Assembly: GCA_018241895.1 (NCBI GenBank)
Contig: JAFECX010000045.1
Span: 1-37,611, forward strand
DNA: 37,611 nucleotides
DNA from: Pseudomonadota bacterium
Lineage (GTDB): Bacteria > Pseudomonadota > Gammaproteobacteria > Burkholderiales > Burkholderiaceae_C
Reading direction: 5' to 3'
Of this stretch, positions 8,445 to 15,669 are shown one piece after another (positions within the stretch are counted from its first letter, which is position 1; each line of letters begins with the position of its first letter). A model generated the notes under the pieces. That model worked only from the letters and a program-made list of their open reading frames with translations. It was not told the DNA's origin and did not search any database. A program made the translations under genes and the position numbers.

Positions 8445-9857
8445 ATGAATCCGACCCTGCAGGCCGAGGGCGCGCCCGAGCTGACCGATGCGTTCCTGCG
8501 CCGCCTGGACGTCCCCGGACCGCGCTATACCTCCTATCCCACCGCCGACCGCTTCGTCGAGGCCTTCGGCGCCGACGCCTATCGCCAGGCACTCAGGCTG
8601 CGCGCCACCGGCGCCACCGTCGACGGCACGTCGCCGCTGTCGCTGTACGTGCACATCCCGTTCTGCGAGCATGTCTGCTATTACTGCGCGTGCAACAAGG
8701 TCATCACCAAGCACCATGAGCGCGCAAAGGGCTATCTGGACGACCTCGAGCGCGAGATCGCCCTGCACGTCGGCGAACTCGGCCGCGGCCAGCCCGTCTC
8801 GCAACTGCACCTGGGCGGCGGCACGCCCACTTATCTGTCCGACGAGGAGCTCACGCGCCTGATGGACATGATCCGGCACGCCTTTCGCGTGCCGGCGACG
8901 GCCGAGGTCTCGATCGAGGTCGACCCGCGCACCGCCAGCGCCGAGCGCCTGGGGCATCTCGCGGAACTCGGCTTCAACCGCATCAGCTTCGGCGTGCAGG
9001 ACTTCGACCACGACGTGCAGGTTGCGGTGCACCGCGTGCAGAGCTACGAGAGCGTGCGCGACCTGATCGCCGCGGCGCGCGCGCTGCGCTTCCAGTCGAT
9101 CAACACCGACCTGATCTACGGCCTGCCCAGGCAGACGCCCGAGTCGTTCGCGCGCACGGTGGCGCAGATCGCCGAACTGCGCCCCGAGCGCATCGCGATG
9201 TATGCGTATGCGCACCTGCCGCACCGCTTCAAGCCGCAGCGGCGCATCTCGGCGCCCGACCTGCCGAGCCCCGAGCAGCGCATCGGCATGCTGCGCACCG
9301 GTCTCGCCGGCTTCATGGGCGCCGGCTACGACTACATCGGCATGGATCACTTCGCGCTGCCCGACGACGCCCTCGCCGTGGCCAAGCGCCAGGGCCGGCT
9401 GCACCGCAACTTCCAGGGCTACACGACGCAGCCCGAGTGCGACATGATCGGCCTGGGCGTGTCGTCGATCGGGCGCGTCGGCGCCACCTACAGCCAGAAC
9501 GCGAAGACGATCGCCGAGTACCACGATGCGCTGGCGCAGGGCGAGTTTCCGATCGTGCGCGGCCTGGCGCTGACGCGCGACGACCTGCTGCGCCGCGCCG
9601 TCATCATGGGCATCATGTGCCAGGGGCGGGTGGATTTCGAGTCGATCGAGATCGCGCACCTGGTCAAGTTCGGCGACGTGTTCGCGCCCGAGTTCGAGCG
9701 GCTGCAGCCGCTGCAGGAGATGGGGCTGGTCGAGGTCGACGACGCGTCGATCCAGGTCACGCCGAAGGGCTGGTACTTCGTGCGCGCCGTGGCGATGAGC
9801 TTCGACCGCTACCTGCAGGCCGACCAGGTGCGCGAGAAGTTCTCCCGCATCATCTGA
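8445..9857 (+). CDS. hemN: Oxygen-independent coproporphyrinogen III dehydrogenase HemN
   Basis: A 470-residue radical SAM enzyme that converts coproporphyrinogen III to protoporphyrinogen IX without oxygen, supplying heme under low O2. The N-terminal GPRYTSYPT motif is followed by the cluster motif CEHVCYYCAC (the CX3CX2C radical SAM signature), GGGTPTYL and the family block HRNFQGYTTQ. Length and end (FSRII) match E. coli HemN. A TTG 27 bases upstream is in frame, but ATG 8445 aligns with the family start. No Shine-Dalgarno sequence is visible. The location beside fnr and the cco operon fits joint Fnr control. Confidence 0.96.
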   Translation: MNPTLQAEGAPELTDAFLRRLDVPGPRYTSYPTADRFVEAFGADAYRQALRLRATGATVDGTSPLSLYVHIPFCEHVCYYCACNKVITKHHERAKGYLDDLEREIALHVGELGRGQPVSQLHLGGGTPTYLSDEELTRLMDMIRHAFRVPATAEVSIEVDPRTASAERLGHLAELGFNRISFGVQDFDHDVQVAVHRVQSYESVRDLIAAARALRFQSINTDLIYGLPRQTPESFARTVAQIAELRPERIAMYAYAHLPHRFKPQRRISAPDLPSPEQRIGMLRTGLAGFMGAGYDYIGMDHFALPDDALAVAKRQGRLHRNFQGYTTQPECDMIGLGVSSIGRVGATYSQNAKTIAEYHDALAQGEFPIVRGLALTRDDLLRRAVIMGIMCQGRVDFESIEIAHLVKFGDVFAPEFERLQPLQEMGLVEVDDASIQVTPKGWYFVRAVAMSFDRYLQADQVREKFSRII

Positions 9858-9873
9858 AGCGCGCCGCCGGCCG

Positions 9874-10557
9874 GTGGACGCTGCGCTGATCGGCAGCACG
9901 GCGCTGCTCGGGCTGGCCGGCATGCCGCATTGCGCGGCGATGTGCGGCGCGCCCTGCGCTGCGGCCGTCGGTCGTGGCGGATGGGCGCCGGGCCTCGCGT
10001 TGCAGCTCGCGCGCATGGCCAGCTATGCCGCCGGCGGCGCCGTCGCCGCATCGAGCGTCGGCGCGCTCGCGACACTCGCGCAGGCGGTCGGCTGGCTGCG
10101 GCCCGTGTGGACCCTGGTGCAGCTCGCGGCGCTCGCCCTCGGGTTGTGGCTGCTCGCCACGGCGCGCCAGCCGGCCTGGCTGGCCCACGCGGGCCGGGTG
10201 CCGCCCGGCGTGGCCGGCCACCGACGCCCCGTCATGCGCCGCGCATCGTTGCGTGCCGCCGCGATGGGCAGTCTGTGGGTGCTGTGGCCCTGCGGCCTGC
10301 TGCAGTCGGCGCTGCTGGTGGCCTCGCTCACCCAAGGTGCCGTGGCGGGTGCGGCGGCGATGGCGGCCTTCGCACTCACGTCGGCTGCGGGCCTCGTGCT
10401 GGCGCCGTGGATCTGGCGGCAACTCGGCCGCAGCGGCGCCGCCGCCGCCGAGCGCTGGGCCGTACGCGCAGCCGGCGCCTTGCTCGCCGCGGCGGCGCTC
10501 TGGGCGCTCGGGCACGGGCTGTGGCTGCAGGTCATCGCCTACTGTCTGCCCGCCTGA
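9874..10557 (+). CDS. TauE/SafE (DsbD-like, UreH-type) membrane protein
   Basis: A 227-residue inner-membrane protein with about six hydrophobic segments. The N-terminal pattern GLAGMPHCAAMCGAPC matches the GxxHCxxMCG signature of the 'sulfite exporter TauE/SafE, DsbD_2' family often found beside cbb3 oxidase genes, where a part in copper handling or assembly has been suggested. The start is GTG, 16 bases after hemN, so the two may be cotranscribed. Substrate and exact role cannot be read from the sequence. Confidence 0.8.
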   Translation: MDAALIGSTALLGLAGMPHCAAMCGAPCAAAVGRGGWAPGLALQLARMASYAAGGAVAASSVGALATLAQAVGWLRPVWTLVQLAALALGLWLLATARQPAWLAHAGRVPPGVAGHRRPVMRRASLRAAAMGSLWVLWPCGLLQSALLVASLTQGAVAGAAAMAAFALTSAAGLVLAPWIWRQLGRSGAAAAERWAVRAAGALLAAAALWALGHGLWLQVIAYCLPA

Positions 10558-10598
10558 GGAGGCCGAGGTCGGTCATGGACCGCGCGCCGGGCGGCTGC

Positions 10599-10628
10599 AA
10601 AGAACAACGCCCGGCCAGCAGCCGGGCG
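10599..10628 (-). terminator. Rho-independent terminator of the small secreted protein gene
   Basis: On the minus strand an 8-bp GC stem (10628-10621 with 10615-10608) with a 5-base loop is followed by a T-rich run, GTTGTTCTTT. It lies 50 bases after the stop codon of the 61-residue gene. The T-run is only on the minus-strand side. Confidence 0.7.
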
Positions 10629-10677
10629 CGATGCAAGGGCAACGCAGCGCTGCCCGCGGGTGCGAGAGATCCCCCGA

Positions 10678-10863
10678 TTACTTCTTCGCTTCTTCCTTCT
10701 TCTCGCCCTTCTTCGTGGTCGTCTTGGCATGGTCTGCCTTGGCGCCGGAGGCGGCCTCGGCCGATGCCGTGGCGGCAGCGCCTTCCTTCTTGGCCGTTTC
10801 GGTGGCCATGGCGCCGGTGGCGGCGAAGGCGGCGGCGATCAGGACGGTCAGGATCTTCGACAT
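10678..10863 (-). CDS. Small secreted Lys/Ala-rich protein
   Basis: A 61-residue protein with a typical Sec signal peptide (MSKILTVLIAAAFAATGAMA) and a roughly 41-residue mature part made almost only of Ala, Lys, Glu, Thr, Ser and Gly, ending in KKGEKKEEAKK. It has no cysteine and no known domain. Low-complexity mature parts of this kind are common in small Burkholderiales envelope proteins of unknown role. A dedicated terminator follows it. Its 5' region carries the 10-base palindrome CTTTCGAAAG (10874-10883) and a CCTCCC/GGGAGG hairpin (10895-10913), which may be regulatory. Confidence 0.7.
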   Translation of the reverse strand: MSKILTVLIAAAFAATGAMATETAKKEGAAATASAEAASGAKADHAKTTTKKGEKKEEAKK

Positions 10864-10960
10864 TTCTGGGTACCTTTCGAAAGTTTCGGTTCAACCTCCC
10901 TCCATGCGGGAGGCACGAACGAAACGCCGACCGGCGTCAGGTGGTTGACAGCGCCTCCCG

Positions 10961-10966
10961 TAGAAT
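10961..10966 (+). promoter_or_regulatory. Probable -10 element of icd
   Basis: TAGAAT, a common betaproteobacterial -10 sequence, ends 60 bases before the icd ATG. A perfect TTGACA at 10945-10950 is only 10 bases upstream, too close to be its -35 partner. The promoter assignment therefore rests on the -10 alone. Confidence 0.4.
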
Positions 10967-11026
10967 TTGAGCCTCCACCCGAGATGCGATGCCGCCTGCG
11001 AACGGGGCGGCGCGGAGACACGCCAC

Positions 11027-12280
11027 ATGTACCAGCACATCAAGGTGCCCACGTCCGGGCAGAAGATCACCGTCAATGCGGACTTCTCGCTCAACGTCCC
11101 TGACCACCCGATCATTCCCTACATCGAAGGCGACGGCACCGGCCTGGACATCACGCCCGTGATGATGAAGGTGGTCGACGCCGCGGTCGCCAAGAGCTAC
11201 GGCGGCAAGAGGAAGATCCACTGGATGGAGGTCTACGCCGGCGAGAAGTCGACGCGCGTCTACGGCCCCGACGTCTGGCTGCCCGACGAGACGCTGCACG
11301 CCGTGCGCGAGTACGTGGTCTCGATCAAGGGCCCGCTCACGACGCCGGTGGGCGGCGGCATCCGCTCGCTCAACGTCGCGCTGCGCCAGGAACTCGACCT
11401 GTACGTCTGCCTGCGCCCGATCCAGTACTTCAAGGGCGTGCCCAGCCCGGTCAAGGCGCCCGAGAAGACGCACATGGTGATCTTCCGCGAGAACTCGGAG
11501 GACATCTACGCCGGCATCGAGTGGGAGGCGAAGACCGACAAGGCCAAGAAGGTGATCGACTTCCTCATCAAGGAGATGGGCGTCAAGAAGATCCGCTTCC
11601 CCGAGACCAGCGGCATCGGCATCAAGCCGGTGTCGATCGAGGGCACCGAGCGCCTGGTGCGCAAGGCCATCCAGTACGCCATCGACAACGACAAGCCCAG
11701 CGTGACGCTCGTGCACAAGGGCAACATCATGAAGTTCACCGAAGGGGGCTTCCGCGACTGGGGCTACGCGCTGGCGCAGCGCGAGTTCGGCGCCGTCGAG
11801 GTCGACGGCGGCCCCTGGTGCGCCTTCAAGAACCCGAAGACGGGGCGCGAGATCGTCGTCAAGGACGCGATCGCCGACGCCTTCCTGCAGCAGATCCTGC
11901 TGCGTCCGGCCGAGTATTCGGTGATCGCGACGCTCAACCTGAACGGCGACTACATCTCCGATGCGCTGGCCGCGCAGGTGGGCGGCATCGGCATCGCGCC
12001 GGGCGCCAACCTGTCCGATTCGGTCGCGATGTTCGAGGCCACGCACGGCACGGCGCCCAAGTACGCCGGCAAGGACTACGTCAACCCGGGTTCCGAGATC
12101 CTCTCGGCCGAGATGATGCTGCGCCACATGGGCTGGACCGAGGCCGCCGACCTCGTCATCGCGTCGATGGAGCGCGCCATCCTGAGCAAGAAGGTCACCT
12201 ACGACTTCGCGCGCCTGATGGAAGGCGCGACGCAGGTCTCGTGCTCGGGCTTCGGGCAGGTCATGATCGACCACATGTGA
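11027..12280 (+). CDS. icd: NADP-dependent isocitrate dehydrogenase
   Basis: A 417-residue TCA-cycle enzyme that oxidatively decarboxylates isocitrate to 2-oxoglutarate in the cytoplasm. The length and block order match E. coli Icd: [10 protein letters not shown] at the start, the isocitrate-binding [10 protein letters not shown] with Ser114 (equivalent of the AceK-phosphorylated Ser113), [28 protein letters not shown], and [25 protein letters not shown]. An upstream TTG-like start would add 20 residues. ATG 11027 is chosen because GGAG lies 9 bases before it and the family begins MYQHIKVP. It is a single-gene unit. Confidence 0.97.
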   Translation: MYQHIKVPTSGQKITVNADFSLNVPDHPIIPYIEGDGTGLDITPVMMKVVDAAVAKSYGGKRKIHWMEVYAGEKSTRVYGPDVWLPDETLHAVREYVVSIKGPLTTPVGGGIRSLNVALRQELDLYVCLRPIQYFKGVPSPVKAPEKTHMVIFRENSEDIYAGIEWEAKTDKAKKVIDFLIKEMGVKKIRFPETSGIGIKPVSIEGTERLVRKAIQYAIDNDKPSVTLVHKGNIMKFTEGGFRDWGYALAQREFGAVEVDGGPWCAFKNPKTGREIVVKDAIADAFLQQILLRPAEYSVIATLNLNGDYISDALAAQVGGIGIAPGANLSDSVAMFEATHGTAPKYAGKDYVNPGSEILSAEMMLRHMGWTEAADLVIASMERAILSKKVTYDFARLMEGATQVSCSGFGQVMIDHM

Positions 12281-12586
12281 GGCCACCCCCCCACGGCGTC
12301 ACGTGGCGCTGCGCAAGCCCCTGATTCTGTTCGCGGAGCCGGGGGCTTCGTTCGTTTCGGCATGGCGCCCGGCTAAGCCGCTGCGGGCAAGGTGTCGGAC
12401 TCCTTTACAGATCGCGGCCCCCGACGGCGCTCTTGCCCTGCCCCCACGTTCGCGGGGTACGGGCACGATTCGTGGATTTCGGCTTCGTTCGCAGCGCGGC
12501 AGTGCTGGACAATCAAGGGGTTGAGTATCGATGGCGATCGGTGCGCCTGAAGGCAGGGCAACGTCGGCAGGCGGCTCCGAGGCCCT
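12281..12586 (+). other. Intergenic region after icd (no gene seen)
   Basis: About 300 bases with no credible coding sequence on either strand; the overlapping open frames are low-complexity shadows. An inverted repeat AAGCCCC (12315-12321) / GGGGCTT (12342-12348) with a 20-base loop, followed by CGTTCGTTTC, could be a weak terminator for icd. The remainder up to 12586 shows no motif I recognise. The next cassette's promoter follows. Confidence 0.5.
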
Positions 12587-12602
12587 GGGCATTGAACTTG
12601 CA
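12587..12602 (+). promoter_or_regulatory. Predicted sigma-54 (-24/-12) promoter
   Basis: GGGCATT-GAAC-TTGCA fits the RpoN consensus TGGCACG-N4-TTGCW: GG at 12588-12589 and GC at 12600-12601 are separated by exactly 10 bases, and GGCA and TTGCA are intact. The implied start is near 12613, about 22 bases before ATG 12635, with GAGG at 12625-12628 as ribosome site. No activator site was identified upstream. Confidence 0.55.
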
Positions 12603-12634
12603 TGCGGTTGCACAAAGACGGAATGAGGCCCCCC

Positions 12635-13132
12635 ATGGATGCGAACACTCCCACGGCAGACGCCAGGACCCAGGCGCGCCGCCGGCTCCTGCGCGCATCG
12701 TTCTCGGTACCTGCCGTGTTGACGCTGGCCAGCGGCAGTGCGCTTGCGGCCAAGAGCACCACCTGTCTGGCCAGCGCGACCAAAGACGCCTCCACTGCGC
12801 CGTTGAGCGACGGCACACCGAGCGACACCTTCCTGCGCGTGCGCCTCGAGCAGTACACCCAGAGCAACGTCACCCAGTACGCGGTCACACGGACGAGCTT
12901 CGGATCGATTCCGGTCAATGCGTCGTTCTGGGCCTCCGGCACGAGCTGGCAGCAGTTCGACACAAGCACGAACAAGGTGACCGGGAGCCAGCAAACCGGA
13001 GCCGTCCCGAGCGGTTCGTCGACCTCCAACTACTACGTCGCGCTGCGCCTGAATGCGAACGGCGAGATCGTCGGCGTCGGGGCTTCGGGCTCCGGCTCGG
13101 TCGTCGGCTCCAGCTGCTGGGCGTCGATATAG
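12635..13132 (+). CDS. Exported two-cysteine protein, first gene of HPr-rel-A-like cassette
   Basis: A 165-residue protein of unknown function. The N-terminus looks like a Tat or Sec signal (ARRRLLRASFSVPAVLTLAS, cleavage near ALA-A at about residue 39). The mature part is Ser/Thr/Gly-rich, has only two cysteines (C44 in STTCLA and C161), and ends in the compact motif GSSCWASI, suggesting a disulfide between the two ends or a recognised C-terminus. In-frame ATGs at 12602 and 12623 are possible, but 12635 has the best ribosome site and follows the predicted transcription start. It precedes the PqqD-like and HprK-like genes, so it may be the substrate of that system; this is inference. Confidence 0.7.
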   Translation: MDANTPTADARTQARRRLLRASFSVPAVLTLASGSALAAKSTTCLASATKDASTAPLSDGTPSDTFLRVRLEQYTQSNVTQYAVTRTSFGSIPVNASFWASGTSWQQFDTSTNKVTGSQQTGAVPSGSSTSNYYVALRLNANGEIVGVGASGSGSVVGSSCWASI

Positions 13133-13140
13133 GTGTTGCC

Positions 13141-13443
13141 GTGGGCGCGCCCATGCGCACGCCACCCGGCGTGCGCGTCACGGAGCTGGGCGAGCTCTGG
13201 GCCGTCTTCAGCCCGTGCTCGGGTCAGACGCTGCTGCTGAACACCGAAGCCGTCGCCCTCCTCGAAGTGCTGCGCGAGCAGCCCGGCGACCTGGCGCAGG
13301 TGTGCCAGACTCTGGCGATGGACACCGACCTGAGCGCACGCGAGCTGCAAGAGCGTTGCGGCGACGCCTGGCAACAGTTGCTGGACGCCGGCCTGCTCGA
13401 ACCGATGCCCGGGACGGTGCCCCCGACGACGCCGGCCGCGTGA
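13141..13443 (+). CDS. PqqD-like protein of HPr-rel-A type
   Basis: A 100-residue PqqD-family protein (winged-helix peptide-binding fold) beginning PPGVRVTELGELWAVFSPCSGQTLLLNTEA, which matches the PqqD pattern 'wvlfHPeSgkthlLNetg'. PqqD proteins usually chaperone a precursor peptide to a modifying enzyme. The variant beside HprK-related kinases is named 'HPr-rel-A system PqqD family peptide chaperone'. GTG 13141 is taken because AGGTG lies 5 bases upstream; ATG 13153 would give 96 residues. It starts 8 bases after the exported protein gene and overlaps the kinase gene by 4 bases, indicating one operon. Confidence 0.78.
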   Translation: MGAPMRTPPGVRVTELGELWAVFSPCSGQTLLLNTEAVALLEVLREQPGDLAQVCQTLAMDTDLSARELQERCGDAWQQLLDAGLLEPMPGTVPPTTPAA

Positions 13444-14519
13444 CGGTACCTCGCTTGCCGCCGCGCCTGGGCGAGGTCGAGCCGTCCGCGATCCTGGCCC
13501 GGCTGCGCAGCCACCGGCTCTGGCTCGATTACGGCGCCACCTCGGTGCGCCTGGCCAGCGACTCGGCGGCGCTGGCCGGCCAGATCCAGCGCGTGTACGC
13601 GCAATTCCCCCTGCAGGATGACGAACCCTGGGCCGACCACCACGTGCGCATCGTGCGCGCCCGCGGCTGGCGGCGCTTCGTGCGGCCGCAGCTCGAGTTC
13701 GAGTGCGACCTGCAGCGGCCCTTCGCGCCATTTCCGGCCGACACCGCGCTGCCGCTCTTCGAGTGGGGAAGCAACTGGCTGATCGGCCAGCGCCTGGCGC
13801 ACCTGCTGCTGCTGCACGCCGGCGTGCTCGAACGCGATGGCCTTGCGCTGGTGCTGCCGGCCGTCCCCGGCTCGGGCAAGAGCACGCTGACCGCGGCGCT
13901 GTCGCTGCGCGGCTGGCGCCTGCTGTCGGACGAGTTCGGCGCCTTCTGCCCCACGCGGCGTCGCTTCATCGCGATGCTCAAGCCGGTGGCGCTGAAAAAC
14001 GAGTCGATCGAGCTCATCCGCGCCTTTGCCCCGCAAGCGCGGCTCGGGCCGTTGTTTCCGAAGACGCGCAAGGGCACGGTCGCGCACCTGGGCGCCGAGC
14101 GCGAGGCGGTCGAACGCCGCCACGAGTGGGTGCGACCCGGCGCCGTGGTGATGCCGCGCTGGGTCGCCGACGCTCCGTTGACGCTGACCCCGCAACCCGC
14201 GCATCTGATCTTCGGCGCGCTCGCGTTCAACGCCTTCAATTACCAGGACAACGGCGAGCGCGGCTTCGACGCTGCGTCGCACCTGGCGCGCGTGTGCCGC
14301 GGCTGGCAGCTCAGCTACAGCCGCCTGGACGATGCGATCGAGCACCTCGAGCGTCTGTGGCAGCAGGTGCGCGAGGAGCGCGGCGATGCCGACGCGGGCG
14401 AGGGCGAGGGCGAAGGCGAGGGCGAGGGCGAGGGCGAGGGCGAGGGCGAGGGCGAGGGCGGGGGCGAGGGCGAGGGCGAGGGCGAGGGCGAGGGCGAGGG
14501 CGAGGGCGACGAACGATGA
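13440..14519 (+). CDS. HprK-related kinase A with (Gly-Glu)n tail
   Basis: A 359-residue P-loop protein resembling HPr serine kinase/phosphatase. The Walker A sequence is PAVPGSGKST (G144-K147-S148), followed by an HprK-like LLSDEFGAF block at 161-169 in place of the LADD motif. The N-terminal 100 residues are not the HprK hinge domain. No HPr gene is nearby, so the phospho-acceptor is unknown. The GTG start overlaps the PqqD-like stop by 4 bases and the gene ends in an ATGA overlap with the nucleotidyltransferase. Residues 320-356 are an almost pure Gly-Glu alternation encoded by a hexanucleotide repeat; this tail is unlikely to belong to the catalytic fold. Confidence 0.85.
   Translation: MTVPRLPPRLGEVEPSAILARLRSHRLWLDYGATSVRLASDSAALAGQIQRVYAQFPLQDDEPWADHHVRIVRARGWRRFVRPQLEFECDLQRPFAPFPADTALPLFEWGSNWLIGQRLAHLLLLHAGVLERDGLALVLPAVPGSGKSTLTAALSLRGWRLLSDEFGAFCPTRRRFIAMLKPVALKNESIELIRAFAPQARLGPLFPKTRKGTVAHLGAEREAVERRHEWVRPGAVVMPRWVADAPLTLTPQPAHLIFGALAFNAFNYQDNGERGFDAASHLARVCRGWQLSYSRLDDAIEHLERLWQQVREERGDADAGEGEGEGEGEGEGEGEGEGEGGGEGEGEGEGEGEGEGDER
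14397..14507 (+). repeat. Hexanucleotide tandem repeat (GGCGAG, about 18.5 copies)
   Basis: An uninterrupted array of GGCGAG units with two single-base deviations (one GAA and one GGG in place of GAG). It encodes alternating Gly-Glu at the C-terminus of the HprK-related kinase, ending four codons before its stop. Because the unit is 6 bases, slippage changes tail length without shifting frame. Each unit also carries a GAGG-like ribosome-binding motif directly upstream of the next gene's ATG (14516). Confidence 0.97.
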
Positions 14520-15589
14520 GCTGGCCCTGGCTGCAGGCCATCGGCGATCCCGGGCTGAGCGCCGGCTGGTCGCTGGACGAGTGGCAGGAAGCGACCCGGC
14601 AACTGCGCCGGCTGCGGCTGCTGGCGCGGCTGGCCGAAGCCCTGGCCGCAGCGCAGCGCCTGTCCGCAGTGCCCGAGCCGGTCGTCCGGCTGCTGCTGGC
14701 CGAGCGCCAGAACTCGCGCTACCGCCAGCGCGTGGTCGCCTTTGCGGCGACGCGCATCGCGCGCACGCTGCAGGGCCTGGGTGGGCCGCTCGTGCTGCTC
14801 AAGGGCTCGGCCTACCTCGCCGAGCGCCTGCCGATCGCCGCCGGCCGCCTGCCTTCGGATCTCGACATCCTGGTGCCCGAGGCAGCGCTGGCGCAGGCGC
14901 TGCGTTTGCTGCTGGCCGAGGGCTGGCAGGAGCCCGAGCTCGACGCGCACGACCGGCGCTACTACCACGAGTGGAGCCACGAGGTGCCGCCGATGCGGCA
15001 CCCGATGCATCCGGTCGAGCTCGACCTGCACCACAACATCCTGCCGCCGCTGGGCCCGGTCGCGATCGACATGGCGCCACTGCTGAACGACTGCCGCCCG
15101 TGCGGCTGGCCCGGCTGGTCGGTGCTGGCACCGGTCGACCAGGTGCTGCACAGCGCGGCGCACCTGTTCCACGACTCGGAGCCGCTGGAGCGCATGCGCG
15201 ACCTGGTCGACCTCGATGGCCTGCTGCGCCACCACGCCGGGCGCGATTCGGGTTTCTGGACGGCGCTGCAGCAGCGCGCGGCCGCGCTCGGTCTCGAGGA
15301 GCCTTTGCTGCTCGCCGGTCACTTCTGCCGCGCGTGGCTGGGCACGCCGATCGATGCGACGCTCGAAGAGCGGATGCAGCGCGCGGGGCCCCGGCAACGC
15401 CTGCTGCGCACGCTGTTTGGCGCGGTGCTCGCACCCGCGCCGCTCGACCGGCCGCGACCGCGTGCGCAGCGTTTGGGCGCCGTTGCGCTCCTGTGGCGCT
15501 ACCACCTGCGCCGCCTGCCCCCACGATTGCTCGTGCCGCACCTGTGGCACAAGCTGCACAGGCGAGGGGCCGACCCGACGCCGCGCTGA
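14516..15589 (+). CDS. Nucleotidyltransferase family protein (NTP_transf_5-like)
   Basis: A 357-residue protein with the nucleotidyltransferase signature KGS (96-98) followed about 15 residues later by SDLDILV (D115, D117), the metal-binding aspartates of the pol-beta superfamily. Downstream blocks (HPVELDLHHNILPP, PVDQVLHSAAHLFHDSE) match the uncharacterised PF14907 family, which recurs in capsule, exosortase and HPr-rel-A neighbourhoods. The acceptor is unknown. The ATG overlaps the kinase stop (ATGA), so it is the last gene of the cassette. It converges on aspA across an 80-base gap with no clear terminator. Confidence 0.82.
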   Translation: MSWPWLQAIGDPGLSAGWSLDEWQEATRQLRRLRLLARLAEALAAAQRLSAVPEPVVRLLLAERQNSRYRQRVVAFAATRIARTLQGLGGPLVLLKGSAYLAERLPIAAGRLPSDLDILVPEAALAQALRLLLAEGWQEPELDAHDRRYYHEWSHEVPPMRHPMHPVELDLHHNILPPLGPVAIDMAPLLNDCRPCGWPGWSVLAPVDQVLHSAAHLFHDSEPLERMRDLVDLDGLLRHHAGRDSGFWTALQQRAAALGLEEPLLLAGHFCRAWLGTPIDATLEERMQRAGPRQRLLRTLFGAVLAPAPLDRPRPRAQRLGAVALLWRYHLRRLPPRLLVPHLWHKLHRRGADPTPR

Positions 15590-15669
15590 ATCCCGATACC
15601 CGATCGCTTCGAGTGGCGCGGCGCCGGCTGCCTGGCGAGCGGCTCGTGCCGCCGCGAACGAAACGCTCC

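Noticed and set aside
10532..10894. 120-residue minus-strand frame starting TTG after a perfect GGAGGGAGG
   Set aside because: It runs in another frame through the 61-residue secreted protein gene and is Arg-rich without a domain. The signal-peptide frame is more credible.
10945..10966. Full sigma-70 promoter TTGACA...TAGAAT before icd
   Set aside because: The two hexamers are only 10 bases apart, far short of 16-18. Only the -10 was kept.
14397..14507. CRISPR-like repeat array
   Set aside because: It is a pure 6-base tandem repeat with no spacers and lies in frame inside a coding sequence.
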